Positions 7,448 through 16,516 of a stretch of 64,000 nucleotides of DNA are shown one piece after another. The stretch is from Paenibacillus cymbidii (GTDB lineage Bacteria; Bacillota; Bacilli; Paenibacillales; NBRC-103111): assembly GCF_004764705.1 (NCBI RefSeq), contig NZ_SHLX01000001.1, positions 434,001 to 498,000 on the forward strand, given 5' to 3'. Every line of letters starts with the position of its first letter. Within the stretch, counting starts at the first letter, position 1. The notes under the pieces are model-generated. The model ran no database searches. It was not told where the DNA came from and worked only from the letters and a program-made list of their open reading frames with translations. A program made the position numbers and the translations under genes.

Positions 7448-8725
7448 ATGCGTTCGAACGTCTTATCCGCGGTGCTGGGGAGACATGTGCTGTCCCCCTT
7501 CGTCATCCAATTGCTGTTCATCATGTTCGTCGTGCAGTTCGTAAAAGGCGGGCTGCTCATCACTTTCCTGCCGGTGTATATGGACTCGGCGCTGCATGCG
7601 ACGAAGTTCGTCATCGGATGGACGATGGCGGTGCAGTATATCGGCGACAACGCGCTGCGCACGCCGATCGGCTGGGTGATCGATCGCATCGGCTACCGGC
7701 TGACGATGCTGACGGGAGTCCTGATGACGCTGCTCGCGGTCGTAGTCATCTCGATTTCGACCGACATGATCTGGATTATCGTCGCCTGTGCGCTGCTTGG
7801 CGCCGGGACTGCGCCGCTATGGCCGTGTGTCATCACCGGCGCGACCGAGAGGGCCGGCGAGAAGTCGAGCGGCACCGTCATGAGCGTGGTCTATATGGCG
7901 TGGTTGACGGGTGTCGGACTCGGGCCGTTCGTGACGACGTATTTCATGCACGGCGCCTTCGATTCGGCGTTTCGCCTGCTGACCGTTTTGATGATTGCCG
8001 TCGTCGCCGTCGCCTTCTTATTGCCCGGCCGTCGCCATGCCGAACGGACGCGCGAGGCGAGCCGACCGGCGCACGAGCGGGCGAGCCGCAAGGCGCAAAC
8101 CGTCGCCCTTACGGTGGCGCAACGGACACGCCGTTATTTGGCCGAAGTGCGGCAATCGCTAACGGTCAGTCCGGTGCTGTTTCCGGCCATGTTCGCACAG
8201 ACGTTTGCGCTTGGCTTGCTGACGCCGGTGTTGACGTTGTATGCGACGAAAGAGCTGATGCTCACCGGCAGCCAGTTTCGGCTGTTCCTGCTCGCGGGCG
8301 GCGCCGTGACAGTGCTGTTCATGATCCCGGTCGGCCGACTCGTCGACCGCTGGGGGACGACATGGTTTCTGCACGTCGGCTTCGCGCTCAGCTCCGTTGT
8401 GCTCGTGCTGTTCACCCACGCCCGTTCGCTTGAGACGCTGTTCGTACTCGTCGGCTTGCTCGGCATCGGTTACGCATTGCTCATTCCGGCGTGGAATGCG
8501 CTGATCGCCCAGGCGATTCCGCCGGATAAACGCGGCGCAGTGTGGGGGTTCTTCCTGACGATCGAAGGAGCGGGAACGACGATCGGTCCGATCTGCTCGG
8601 GCCTGCTCTGGGACCGGATCAATCCGCACGCGCCGTTCGTGACGAGCGGCATCGTGCTGGGGCTGCTGTTTTTTGCCCACTGGTTCATGACAATCGACAA
8701 TCATCGCCGGCGGGCGGCCGCGTGA
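7448..8725 (+). CDS. MFS transporter
   Basis: A 425-residue major facilitator with about 12 membrane helices and a hydrophilic central loop (about 195-230, rich in Arg and Glu). The conserved loop 2-3 motif appears as GWVIDRIGYR, and the GTAPLWPCVITGATERAG segment resembles sugar-phosphate/nitrate-type or drug:H+ families. The substrate is unknown. The ribosome site before ATG 7448 is weak (GGCGGTG). It is followed 63 bp later by a second MFS gene in the same direction, perhaps an operon. Confidence 0.85.
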   Translation: MRSNVLSAVLGRHVLSPFVIQLLFIMFVVQFVKGGLLITFLPVYMDSALHATKFVIGWTMAVQYIGDNALRTPIGWVIDRIGYRLTMLTGVLMTLLAVVVISISTDMIWIIVACALLGAGTAPLWPCVITGATERAGEKSSGTVMSVVYMAWLTGVGLGPFVTTYFMHGAFDSAFRLLTVLMIAVVAVAFLLPGRRHAERTREASRPAHERASRKAQTVALTVAQRTRRYLAEVRQSLTVSPVLFPAMFAQTFALGLLTPVLTLYATKELMLTGSQFRLFLLAGGAVTVLFMIPVGRLVDRWGTTWFLHVGFALSSVVLVLFTHARSLETLFVLVGLLGIGYALLIPAWNALIAQAIPPDKRGAVWGFFLTIEGAGTTIGPICSGLLWDRINPHAPFVTSGIVLGLLFFAHWFMTIDNHRRRAAA

Positions 8726-8788
8726 CGGCCGCTCCCGCGCCAAGACACGAATGCCGGGCAACCGGCCACCAGGTTTGGAGGAAAAGAA

Positions 8789-9976
8789 ATGAACAAGCAG
8801 CTCGGCATCATCGTTATGCTCATCATGACGGTATTTATCGGTTTCGGCATCATTATTCCCGCATTGCCTGCCATCGTTGTCGACAGCGGCGGCGAAGAGT
8901 TCCACCTCGCCCTGCTGCTTTCGTTGTATTCGGCCGCTTCGTTTCTGATGTCGCCGTTCTGGGGGGCGCTGTCCGACCGCATCGGCCGCAAGCCGATTAT
9001 TTTGACCGGTCTGGCCGGCTTCTGCGTCAGCTTTTTCGTTTTCGGGATGGCGGAGCATCACTTGTGGCTCATGTATGTGGCGCGCATCGTCGGCGGTCTG
9101 TTCTCCGGCGCGGTGACGGCTTGTGCGGTTGCGTACGTGGCTGACATTACGACGGAAGAAACGCGGACCAAAGGCATGGGGCTCGTCGGCATGGCCATCG
9201 GCGGCGGCTTCATCATCGGGCCGGGCGTCGGCGGCTTGCTCAGCCTTATCAGCAATGGCGCGCCGTTCTTCGCGGCATCGATTCTGGCCCTGATCGCTTT
9301 GCTGCTCGCCGGCAGCATGCTGACGGAATCGCTCACGCCTGCCAAACGGGCGGAGAGACGAACGACGGTCAAGCAGTCGCGCTGGAAGGCGTTTGCCGGC
9401 CGGCTGAAATATTTGTACGTGCTCAGCTTCTTCGTATCGTTTACACTCGCGGGGCTGGAAACAACGTTCCAATATTACCAAATGGACAAAATCGGCGCCA
9501 AGCCGTTCGACATCGGCATGATGTTTCTCGTAAGCGGCGTCGTTGGCGCCTGGATCCAGGGCAGCGTCGTGCGCAAGCGGATCAAAAAGGGCGGCGAAGC
9601 GCGTGCGGTCATGCTCGGGCTGGCGCTGTCGGCGGCGGGCTTCATCCTTATTTTGTTTTCGAGCAGCGTCTGGACCGCGGCGATTTATTTGGCCGTCTTC
9701 GGCGCCGGCAACGCGCTGATTCGTCCTTGCGTCACGTCGCTGATTACGACGCGCACTACGGTAGGGCAAGGGGTAGCGTCGGGGCTGAGCTCGTCGATGG
9801 ACAGCCTCGGCCGCATTCTTGGGCCGCTGCTCGGCATGGCGTTGTTCAAAGGCGGCCATTCCTGGCCGTTTATCGCCGGGGGCGCGCTGTGCGTGGCGGC
9901 GGTATGGCTTGTGCAGCGTTTTGCGGCACTCGATCGTCATCATGTGCAAGCAAGCGGAGGACAAACGGCAAGCTGA
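8789..9976 (+). CDS. MFS drug-efflux-type transporter (DHA1 family)
   Basis: A 395-residue 12-helix transporter. It starts MNKQLGIIVMLIMTVFIGFGIIIP, with the motif-A loop SPFWGALSDRIGRKPIIL after helix 2 and a motif-C-like GFIIGPGVGGLLS in helix 5, both hallmarks of proton-driven drug antiporters such as Bmr, YttB and TetA. GGAGG (8776-8780) precedes the ATG. Only about 31% identity is needed for family membership, so the drug spectrum cannot be inferred. The gene ends at a block of intergenic repeats. Confidence 0.88.
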   Translation: MNKQLGIIVMLIMTVFIGFGIIIPALPAIVVDSGGEEFHLALLLSLYSAASFLMSPFWGALSDRIGRKPIILTGLAGFCVSFFVFGMAEHHLWLMYVARIVGGLFSGAVTACAVAYVADITTEETRTKGMGLVGMAIGGGFIIGPGVGGLLSLISNGAPFFAASILALIALLLAGSMLTESLTPAKRAERRTTVKQSRWKAFAGRLKYLYVLSFFVSFTLAGLETTFQYYQMDKIGAKPFDIGMMFLVSGVVGAWIQGSVVRKRIKKGGEARAVMLGLALSAAGFILILFSSSVWTAAIYLAVFGAGNALIRPCVTSLITTRTTVGQGVASGLSSSMDSLGRILGPLLGMALFKGGHSWPFIAGGALCVAAVWLVQRFAALDRHHVQASGGQTAS

Positions 9977-9992
9977 ATGGGGCCGAAAAATG

Positions 9993-10075
9993 AATATAGC
10001 CCATAAAAAATGGTTTATTTGCTGGATTTGGGGTACCTCGTCGGAAATAGCCAGTGAAAACATGGCCTATTTTTA
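9993..10075. repeat. Pair of palindromic AAATAGCC-type elements
   Basis: Two short imperfect palindromes about 30 bp apart. The first (9993-10020) reads ATAGCCCAT-AAAAA-ATGGTTTAT, the second (10044-10073) GGAAATAGCCAGTG-AAAA-CATGGCCTATTT. The same pair recurs near 26.6, 50.4 and 61.7 kb. It lies downstream of the MFS gene and the convergent kinase gene, in a gap free of recognisable coding sequence. Confidence 0.8.
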
Positions 10076-10159
10076 CAAGATGCTTCGTCGGAGCGGCACA
10101 AAAGCGAATTTGTTAGTAGGTGGAGGAGAGTGATGGATGCTGCGCTTTGTGCAACGTGT

Positions 10160-10560
10160 CTGCCTCTTCTGCCCACTATCCCTTTGACTCAGCCTGAAGG
10201 AAATGTCTTCTCCGGAATCCCTTTCTGCTCGCTATCCCCTTCGCTCAGACTGGAACGGGGGTGGCCCTCCCCGGAACTTCCTTTCTGCCCGTTATCCCCT
10301 TGACTCAATCTTAAGCATCAACAACTTTTCTCCCATCCTAAGCAAGGTATCCTCTACTATGCACGGACACCATTCAGGTATAGCATCAAACTAACTCGAT
10401 GCATATAAACTCCAACTTGAGCCGACGGGATAGCCAGCAAACACATCCTTCAGTTGACTACCGTCCCCTCACTCCTCTTTTCTCCCCATGCTGCCGAATA
10501 TATGCACATTCGCCGCCGCGCCAACCAGAGTCATTAGGACAACCTGCAAACACGTAATTC
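10160..10560. repeat. TATCCC repeat block, copy 1 (gene-free region 9977-10835)
   Basis: Three plus-strand copies of the unit CTGCCCGCTATCCCYTTGACT (10166-10195, 10221-10251, 10281-10311), then two minus-strand copies of the related form TGTTTGCTGGCTATCCC (10417-10446 and a degenerate one at 10493-10556). The block is homologous, in opposite orientation, to 27.0-27.8 kb, including short stretches between the units. I see no coding potential in 9977-10835 and nothing of note in 10561-10835. Confidence 0.8.
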
Positions 10561-10835
10561 AGATGGCCGCTTTAGCATGGCCTGGAAGGTCAGAAGGGGG
10601 GCAGTTACTGTCGCGTATCCTGATAACATTGGGGCGGAGGGGGAGGGAGAAGCTGAGCGATTTCTGCAAGAAAGCGGCTTCGGAAACCTATGCAGCGTTC
10701 GCCTTTGTTTTCCGGATTCCCTTCCCGATCTTGATTGTTTAAAGGAATCCGGAAAACAAGAAGCGATCGGAATACCAACCCTCGCGCGCAGCGGGAGCCG
10801 GTTTCGCCGGAAAGAGGTTTTTCTTGCGCATGCGG

Positions 10836-12266
10836 TCAAGCGTTGGGTAAGTCCGAAGCGGGGGAGAGCAGCAAACGGATCGTGACCGTCGTGCCGACGC
10901 CTGGCTCGCTGTCGATGTTGATGGTGCCGCCGGCTCGTTCGACAAGTTGTTTCGTGATCGCAAGGCCAAGCCCGGAGCCTCCGGATTCGCGGTTGCGCGA
11001 TCGGTCCGCGCGGTAGAAGCGTTCGAACAAATGCGGCAGTTCGTCCTCCGCAATGCCGATGCCGGTATCGCGAACTTCCAGATTCGCATGGTCCGCATCG
11101 ACGGCAAGCGTCACCAGCACTTCGCCGCCTACCGGCGTAAATTTGATCGCATTATGCACGACGTTCAGCACGGCTTGGCGCAGATCCGCTTCGGAAATGC
11201 GCACCGGCACCGGCGTATCGCCGAAAAGCTCGCGCACCGGGATGCCGCTGTGCAGCAAGCCGGCCTGCTTGGTGACCGATTGGACGACCTCGACGGCGTC
11301 GGCAACCGGCGGTTCGATTTCGCCCGGATCGGAAGGATTGTCGCCTTCATCGAGCATCGCCACCTGCAGCAATTGGTCGGTAAGCAGGCGGAGCCGATTC
11401 GATTCCTGCAAAATATAGGCCAGCGACTCGTCGATGACAGCCGGCGACGTGCGGCCCCAGCGACGAATCATGTTGGCATGGCCTTCGATGATCGTCAGCG
11501 GCGTTCGCAGCTCGTGCGAAGCGTCGGCGACGAACTGCTTCTGCTGCTGGAAGCCGTGATCGATCCGGTTCAGCAAGCCGTTCAGCGTTACCGTCATTTC
11601 GAACAGCTCGTCTTTCGATTTGGGCAGCGGGATGCGCTGGTGCAAGGCATTCACGTCCATTTCGCGAATGCGCCGGGTAATGTTGCCAACCGGCCGAATC
11701 GACGCGCTCGCCACAAAATACGAGATCGCCGCCGCAAACACGATGCCGCCAATGCCGCTGAACAACAGCAGGTTGCGCATAAATTTGGTCAATTGCATCA
11801 GCTTCTGCGCATTTTCGTATAGCTCGATCATCAGCATCGGCTGGCCCTGGCTGACGTTCTTCCCCTGGACGACGGCAAAAAAGATGCGTTTGCCATTGGA
11901 GCGGTACTCGTCCTCCTGGGAGCCGTCTTCCTTGCGCAGCGTTGTCGGATCGACGGTCGGCAGCCATTCGGCAGGAAAATGAAACCCTTTCTCGTACAGG
12001 ATGCGGCCTGTGCCGTCGCGGATGCGGATATATTGGTCGCGTTCGAGGTCTTCGGCGAAGGAGGCGATCGCCCGCCGCGGGTCTTTGCGCAGGCTGTCGA
12101 CGAATTGCTCGATGCGCAGCTTGAGCAGCTGTTTCTCGTTGCGTTCTTCCATGCCCTTGAACGTAAAGTAAACAAAACTGAGCGCCAGCAGCAAGATGAT
12201 CGAAATTGCCGCCGCGATCAGCAGCGTTGTCCGCCATTTGAACGATTGCCGGGAGAAGCGGATCAT
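10836..12266 (-). CDS. Sensor histidine kinase (HAMP-HisKA-HATPase)
   Basis: A 476-residue membrane kinase. Helix 1 spans about 12-36, an extracellular sensor follows (37-163), helix 2 about 164-188, HAMP about 189-242, a HisKA domain with the phospho-acceptor His251 in SHELRTPL, and the ATPase domain with NVVHNAIKFTP (N box), DTGIGI (G1), FERFYRAD (F box) and GGSGLGLAI (G2). Its ATG overlaps the response-regulator stop (ATGA, 12263-12266). The architecture is that of EnvZ/PhoR-like kinases; the signal is unknown. Confidence 0.92.
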   Translation of the reverse strand: MIRFSRQSFKWRTTLLIAAAISIILLLALSFVYFTFKGMEERNEKQLLKLRIEQFVDSLRKDPRRAIASFAEDLERDQYIRIRDGTGRILYEKGFHFPAEWLPTVDPTTLRKEDGSQEDEYRSNGKRIFFAVVQGKNVSQGQPMLMIELYENAQKLMQLTKFMRNLLLFSGIGGIVFAAAISYFVASASIRPVGNITRRIREMDVNALHQRIPLPKSKDELFEMTVTLNGLLNRIDHGFQQQKQFVADASHELRTPLTIIEGHANMIRRWGRTSPAVIDESLAYILQESNRLRLLTDQLLQVAMLDEGDNPSDPGEIEPPVADAVEVVQSVTKQAGLLHSGIPVRELFGDTPVPVRISEADLRQAVLNVVHNAIKFTPVGGEVLVTLAVDADHANLEVRDTGIGIAEDELPHLFERFYRADRSRNRESGGSGLGLAITKQLVERAGGTINIDSEPGVGTTVTIRLLLSPASDLPNA

Positions 12267-12946
12267 GACTTGTCACGCAGCACATAACCGTATCCGCGCA
12301 CGGTGTGGATCAGCTTGACCTCGTGCGGATCGTCGATTTTGGCGCGCAAATAACGGATGTATACGTCGACGACGTTCGTGCCGCCGGCAAACGAAAAGCC
12401 CCAAACATGCTGCAGCAGCGTCTCCCGGTTCAATACCACTTCGCGGTGCTCGAACATATATTTCAGCAAATCGTATTCCCGGGTCGACAGTTCGATCGTT
12501 TGGCCGGCACGCGTGACGAGATGCGCATCCGGGTCCAACTCGAGGTCGTGAATGCGGAACACGGTTTTGACCGTTTCCGCGGTCCGCCGCTGGATCGATC
12601 GAATGCGCGCGATCACTTCCTCGATTGCAAAAGGTTTGGTCACGTAGTCGTCGGCGCCGCAATCGAGCCCTTCGACGCGATCTCTCACGGACGCGCGCGC
12701 GGTCAGCATAATGACCGGCGTCGTTTTGTCGCGGCGCAGCCGCCGGCATACTTCGACACCATCCATGCGCGGCAGCATCCGGTCAAGTACGATCGTGTCG
12801 AACCGTTCGGCCAGCGCCAGCTCCAGGCCTCGTTCGCCGTCATGGACAACCGTCACATGGAAGCCTTCGTGCTCCAGCTCCAACTGCAGGAAGCGCGCCA
12901 GAGGCGCTTCGTCTTCGATAATCAAGATCCGGTTCGGCTCCATCAT
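12263..12946 (-). CDS. Response regulator, OmpR/PhoB family
   Basis: A 227-residue two-domain regulator. The receiver (about 5-118) has the acidic pair E11-D12, phospho-acceptor Asp55 in TIVLDRMLPRMDG, MLTARAS (switch Thr) and DYVTKPF (Lys). A winged-helix DNA-binding domain follows (about 130-225), with STREYDLLKYMFEH and the terminal HTVRGYGYVL. GGAGGGG (12959-12953) supports the ATG at 12946; the upstream open frame has no ribosome site. It is the cognate partner of the kinase that overlaps its stop. Confidence 0.93.
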   Translation of the reverse strand: MMEPNRILIIEDEAPLARFLQLELEHEGFHVTVVHDGERGLELALAERFDTIVLDRMLPRMDGVEVCRRLRRDKTTPVIMLTARASVRDRVEGLDCGADDYVTKPFAIEEVIARIRSIQRRTAETVKTVFRIHDLELDPDAHLVTRAGQTIELSTREYDLLKYMFEHREVVLNRETLLQHVWGFSFAGGTNVVDVYIRYLRAKIDDPHEVKLIHTVRGYGYVLRDKS

Positions 12947-12974
12947 GCGTTTCCCCTCCGCATTTCGCGACAAA

Positions 12975-12998
12975 GCTGCTTCGCCTTGGCGAAGCAGC
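12975..12998 (-). terminator. Hairpin between the secreted protein and the two-component genes
   Basis: GCTGCTTCGCC pairs with GGCGAAGCAGC (a near-perfect palindrome), followed on the minus strand by TTTGTC. The U-tract is short, so it probably ends only part of the transcripts and lets some reach the response-regulator gene. Confidence 0.6.
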
Positions 12999-13039
12999 CT
13001 GTCGACACGTGATGCAAATCTTCGGTCCGAGCGGCCGGC

Positions 13040-13708
13040 TTACGATTCCCGCAAGTCGCGCTTGCGTTCGACCGCTTTCTCCAGCATGGGCGTGAGCTCG
13101 TCCTTCAGCTTGGCGACCAGCTGCTGCTTGTCGATGCCGCGCGCGGCGGCGATTTCGGCCAGCGACTTGCCGGACTTGAGTTCGCTTTGCAGCTGCTCCT
13201 GGCTGATGCCGATCAGCTCGGCCAGTCTTTGCGGCGGCAGCATCGCCGCGCCGTAGTGGTGGCCGAACTTGTCGCCCGGCTTGACGTCCGGCAGCGGTCC
13301 TTGGTGCGCGACCAGCTTCGCGAGCCGCTCCGGCAAATGCTTCTTGATGCGGGCTGCCTTGTCCGCGTCGAGCTTGCCTTTGGAGACGGCGGCATCAAGC
13401 CGTTTCTCTTTCATCGCGACGAGCTTGGCGACAAGATCGGCTTGTTTCACGCCTTTGCTTTCCGCCACTTCGCCGACGCTTTTGCCGGCGTCCAGCGCCG
13501 CGCGCAGTTCGCCCGGCTTGACGCCGATAATGCCGGCAGCGTCTTCAATAAAGGTGAAGCGGCGCACTTCTTTCGTTTTTTCCTTGCCAACGCTTGGGCC
13601 TTGCGCCGCGTCATCTGCAAATACGGAGCCGATAGCGGACGGGATGCCGATCGCAAGCGATGCGGCGAGGTAAAGCGTGGCCAATGTACGGTACGTGCGG
13701 GATTTCAA
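13040..13708 (-). CDS. Secreted protein with duplicated helical module
   Basis: A 222-residue exported protein. From the TTG at 13708 (AAAGGATGG 8 bases upstream) it has a clean signal peptide, MKSRTYRTLATLYLAASLA...SVFA, cleaved before DDA. In-frame ATG/GTG codons a few residues upstream overlap the ribosome site. The mature part holds two related modules: IIGVKPGELRAALDAGKSVG (about 60-110) and LIGISQEQLQSELKSGKSLA (about 160-215), each followed by a KQxDLVAKL-type helix. No enzymatic motif is seen. It lies directly upstream of the two-component genes, suggesting a regulated or sensed envelope protein. Confidence 0.7.
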   Translation of the reverse strand: MKSRTYRTLATLYLAASLAIGIPSAIGSVFADDAAQGPSVGKEKTKEVRRFTFIEDAAGIIGVKPGELRAALDAGKSVGEVAESKGVKQADLVAKLVAMKEKRLDAAVSKGKLDADKAARIKKHLPERLAKLVAHQGPLPDVKPGDKFGHHYGAAMLPPQRLAELIGISQEQLQSELKSGKSLAEIAAARGIDKQQLVAKLKDELTPMLEKAVERKRDLRES

Positions 13709-13797
13709 CGGAAACACCATCCTTTTCCAAGAGTCCCGTTTAGTGTGCACCGCAACAACGATTTTTAGTAATTGTTTCCTTAAAAAGAGATTAGAAA

Positions 13798-14430
13798 TTA
13801 ACGGGCGGCAACGGCCGTTTCGTAGAACGGCATCAGCACGGCAAATGTCTCCCGCGCAAGCTCGGCCAGCGACTGCCCGTCGGCAACGCGCGGATCGTCC
13901 GGCTGCAGATGACGGCCGACGAGAAATTCGGCGCTGCGCACATCGCGCAGTCGTTCCAGCGCGGCGCGCCAGTCGCGCTCTTTCCAGTCGCCGGCTCGAT
14001 AATGGTCTTTTTTCGTATGGTCAAGCGAAATGACGTAATCGTCCGGCACAAGCGCCTTCAGCTTGCGCACGCCGCGCAGCAGGCGTCCGGCGATCGCCGC
14101 TTTCTCCGGCAGCTCGTAAATGAGCGCGAACCAGAGGAACAAGTGGTCGTCGAACAAACCGATCTGGAAGTGGGGCAGCATCTTGTAGCCGCGTTTGCCG
14201 GGGGCGAATGCCATCCAGGTGTCTTTCGGCGGATTCGTCGTGCGGCGCAAATGCTGCGCGATATGGACATGCAGCTCGTGGCCGGCCTGGGCGGACAGAT
14301 CGGCGCGCAGCTCGTCGCCGAGCAGGCGGAATTTCGGCTGGATCCGTTCGCGCAACGCTTCCATGCGGGGCGCCAGGCCGTCGATCGTAAAAACGGCAAA
14401 ATCCTGCGGGGCAAATCCTTGTACGCTCAT
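13798..14430 (-). CDS. yktB: DUF1054 family protein YktB
   Basis: A 210-residue soluble protein that matches B. subtilis YktB in length and pattern: FAVFTIDGLAPRMEALRE, ELHVHIAQHLRRTTNPPKDT, AFAPGKRGYKMLPHFQIGLF, LFLWFALIYELP and SLDHTKKD. The family has a solved fold but no established role. AGAGGAACG lies upstream of the ATG at 14430. A possible minus-strand promoter is TTATTC (14529-14524), 17 bp, TATAAT (14506-14501). Single-gene unit, divergent from 14742. Confidence 0.88.
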   Translation of the reverse strand: MSVQGFAPQDFAVFTIDGLAPRMEALRERIQPKFRLLGDELRADLSAQAGHELHVHIAQHLRRTTNPPKDTWMAFAPGKRGYKMLPHFQIGLFDDHLFLWFALIYELPEKAAIAGRLLRGVRKLKALVPDDYVISLDHTKKDHYRAGDWKERDWRAALERLRDVRSAEFLVGRHLQPDDPRVADGQSLAELARETFAVLMPFYETAVAAR

Positions 14431-14644
14431 GCCAACGTTCCTCTTTCCTGTTCCCTGTTTCGCAGGGGGATTGCAACATTATTTTGACTTCGATTACCGA
14501 ATTATAACATAGTTTAACCATGGGAATAAGCCGTCTGCAAGCAGTTGCGGGAGGTTGGCGCAGACAAGCCGGGCTGTCGGACGAACGCTTGACCTGCAGG
14601 CGGCCGCGGGAGCACAATTTGCTAAAAATAATCCATAATCCAAG

Positions 14645-14673
14645 TTGCGAAAACATATGATTCATAATAAGAT
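14645..14673 (+). promoter_or_regulatory. Promoter for the 14742 gene (intergenic 14431-14741)
   Basis: TTGCGA (14645-14650), 17 bp, TAAGAT (14668-14673), about 70 bp before the GTG start. The rest of the 311-bp gap holds the divergent yktB promoter and nothing else I recognise. Confidence 0.55.
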
Positions 14674-14741
14674 AGGAGTAAAATAAGTTGTCTGAACATT
14701 CAGTAAATATGCCCGGTCACATGTTTCAAGGAGGGATCGCC

Positions 14742-15338
14742 GTGAGCAAAAGTCATGAAGTGGAATATTGCAACCTGGAGCTGCGGTTCGACCGCCGGCT
14801 AATCCGACAATTCATCAAAATTTTGATTCAGGAAGGCTTTTCCCTTTATTGGAATGAAAGCGACCAACAATTCATCATTTCCGTGCGCACCGGCCGCAAG
14901 CTGGTGAAATTAAAGTTTCAACGGATCGGCGACCGGTTCAAAATTATCGGCAATTACTCCTTCAAGGACGAGAAGCTGGCAGAGCTGATGGAGAAGATGA
15001 TCGGCGACACGCGCGGCCACGCCGTCGTCAAGAGGTTTCGCGACAGACAGATTCTGATCGAAAACATTATGTTCGGCGAAATTATCCGCATGGTGGAAAT
15101 TTCCGGCGTCGAGCACAAAATATTGTTCCAGCGGGAGCCGGTTTTTACGACGGAAGAAATTATGCGCGCGCTGAAGGCGAAGCGGATCGAAGAGCGGATT
15201 CCGGTGCTGCGGATGGAGCTGGACTACGAGCTGGCCACGCTGCATGAAGCGATGCGCAGCGGAAGCGCGGCCGACATCGCGGCCAGCAAGGCGAAGCTCG
15301 AAGAACTGCGCCAGGAAATGCTCAAGCTCGAACTGTAG
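14742..15338 (+). CDS. Conserved hypothetical protein
   Basis: A 198-residue soluble protein from the GTG at 14742, which sits 6-7 bases after AAGGAGGG (14729-14736). The frame is open to a TTG at 14688 without a ribosome site. It is rich in charged residues: FDRRLIRQFIKILIQEGFSL near the N-terminus and a long C-terminal helix (about 150-198, ELDYELATLHEAM ... KAKLEELRQEMLKLEL) that may form a coiled coil. I do not recognise the family. A strong terminator follows, so it is a single-gene unit. Confidence 0.65.
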   Translation: MSKSHEVEYCNLELRFDRRLIRQFIKILIQEGFSLYWNESDQQFIISVRTGRKLVKLKFQRIGDRFKIIGNYSFKDEKLAELMEKMIGDTRGHAVVKRFRDRQILIENIMFGEIIRMVEISGVEHKILFQREPVFTTEEIMRALKAKRIEERIPVLRMELDYELATLHEAMRSGSAADIAASKAKLEELRQEMLKLEL

Positions 15339-15361
15339 CGTGCCGAATAATTGAACATGCG

Positions 15362-15388
15362 GACCTCCTCGGCCGGGGAGGTTTTTTT
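15362..15388 (+). terminator. Intrinsic terminator
   Basis: ACCTCC-TCGGCCG-GGAGGT followed by TTTTTTT, 25 bp after the stop at 15338. Confidence 0.9.
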
Positions 15389-15433
15389 GTTGCCGGCGGC
15401 GAAATAGAAGGGGATCATTCGGAGAAAGCTGCA

Positions 15434-15463
15434 TTGTTAACGTGTGCAAAGCTGTGGTATGAT
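15434..15463 (+). promoter_or_regulatory. Promoter of the sugar-acid operon
   Basis: TTGTTA (15434-15439), 18 bp, TATGAT (15458-15463), 18 bp before the regulator start. TTGTTAACGTGTGCAA (15434-15449) is an imperfect inverted repeat with a central CG, the usual layout of LacI-family operators, and overlaps the -35. Autoregulation is plausible but unproven. Confidence 0.6.
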
Positions 15464-15481
15464 GATGCCGAGGTGAACGAG

Positions 15482-16492
15482 ATGAGCGTGACGATCAAAG
15501 ATATTGCCCGCCAGGCGAACGTGTCGCATACGACGGTGTCGCGGGCGCTGAACGATAGTCCGCTGATCAATCCGGAAACGAAGGAACGCATCCGCTCGAT
15601 CGCCAGCAGTTTGCACTACATCCCGAACATTCGCGCCAAAAGTTTGGTGAAAGGCCGCACGTACAACATCGGCCTGTTTTTTACGACGCTCGGCAATTCG
15701 ACGTCGCCGGCTTTTTTCTATGAGACGGTCGGCGGCGTAAACGCGGTCATCAAGGACAGCTACAACCTGGTCGTGCGGGCGATCGACGATTACGGCGATT
15801 ACGGCGCGATCACGAAAAAAAGCTTCGACGGCGTCATCATCATGAGCCAAAGCGCGGCGGACGACGCTTTCATTCGCTATTTGCGCGAAGCGCACATCCC
15901 GCATGCGGTGCTCAACCGCCGGCTTGGCCGGGCGAAAGGCACGGTCAACGTGCTTTCCGACGACAAGGAAGGAGCGTTTCGCCTGGTCGAGCATCTGATC
16001 GGCTGCGGGCACAAGCGCATCGCTATTATTGAAGGCCGCGAAGGCTTCCAATCGTCGCAGGAGCGGAAAGCCGGCTATTTGCAGGCGCTTGCCGCCCATG
16101 GCTTGACCGCGCCGCCGGACTACCGCCAGCAGGGCCGGTACGATCCGGAAAGCGGCTACTTGGCGATGCGCAAGCTGCTGGCGGCCAGCCCGCTGCCGAC
16201 GGCCGTGTTCTGCGCCAACGACGAAATGGCCGTCGGGGCGATGCGCGCGGCGCAGGAAGCGGGGCTTAAGCTGCCGGACGACATGTCGGTCGCGGGCTTT
16301 GACGATAATGTCTTCTCCGGCTACCTGTCGCCGGCGCTGACGACGGTGCGCCGCCCGATCCGCGCCATCAGCCAGCAGGGCGCCGCTTGTCTGTTGGAGC
16401 TGATCGAGCGCAAGCATGCGGCCGATACGGCGATTTATTTGGAGACGGAACTGGTGCTCCGCGAGTCGGTAAAGACTTACAGCGGGCGATAA
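15482..16492 (+). CDS. LacI-family transcriptional regulator
   Basis: A 336-residue regulator. The helix-turn-helix is at residues 3-50 (VTIKDIARQANVSHTTVSRA, then the hinge-helix region RAKSLVKGRT), followed by a periplasmic-binding-like effector domain (about 60-335), with the VFCANDEMAVGAM and MSVAGFDDNVFSGYLSPALT segments of the family. The ATG at 15482 follows GAGGTG (15470-15475). It heads a run of genes for gluconate/hexonate use (16517-20126), which it probably controls. The effector is likely a sugar acid or its phosphate. Confidence 0.88.
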   Translation: MSVTIKDIARQANVSHTTVSRALNDSPLINPETKERIRSIASSLHYIPNIRAKSLVKGRTYNIGLFFTTLGNSTSPAFFYETVGGVNAVIKDSYNLVVRAIDDYGDYGAITKKSFDGVIIMSQSAADDAFIRYLREAHIPHAVLNRRLGRAKGTVNVLSDDKEGAFRLVEHLIGCGHKRIAIIEGREGFQSSQERKAGYLQALAAHGLTAPPDYRQQGRYDPESGYLAMRKLLAASPLPTAVFCANDEMAVGAMRAAQEAGLKLPDDMSVAGFDDNVFSGYLSPALTTVRRPIRAISQQGAACLLELIERKHAADTAIYLETELVLRESVKTYSGR

Positions 16493-16516
16493 CAAGAGAA
16501 CAGGGAGGCAATCGTA

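Noticed and set aside
8159..10063. A 634-codon minus-strand open frame opposite the two MFS genes
   Set aside because: Arg/His/Gln-rich composition typical of the antisense frame of GC-rich DNA; the plus strand has clear 12-helix transporters.
10160..10560. CRISPR array
   Set aside because: The TATCCC repeats are spaced, but units vary, spacers are not uniform or unique, both orientations occur and no cas gene is near.
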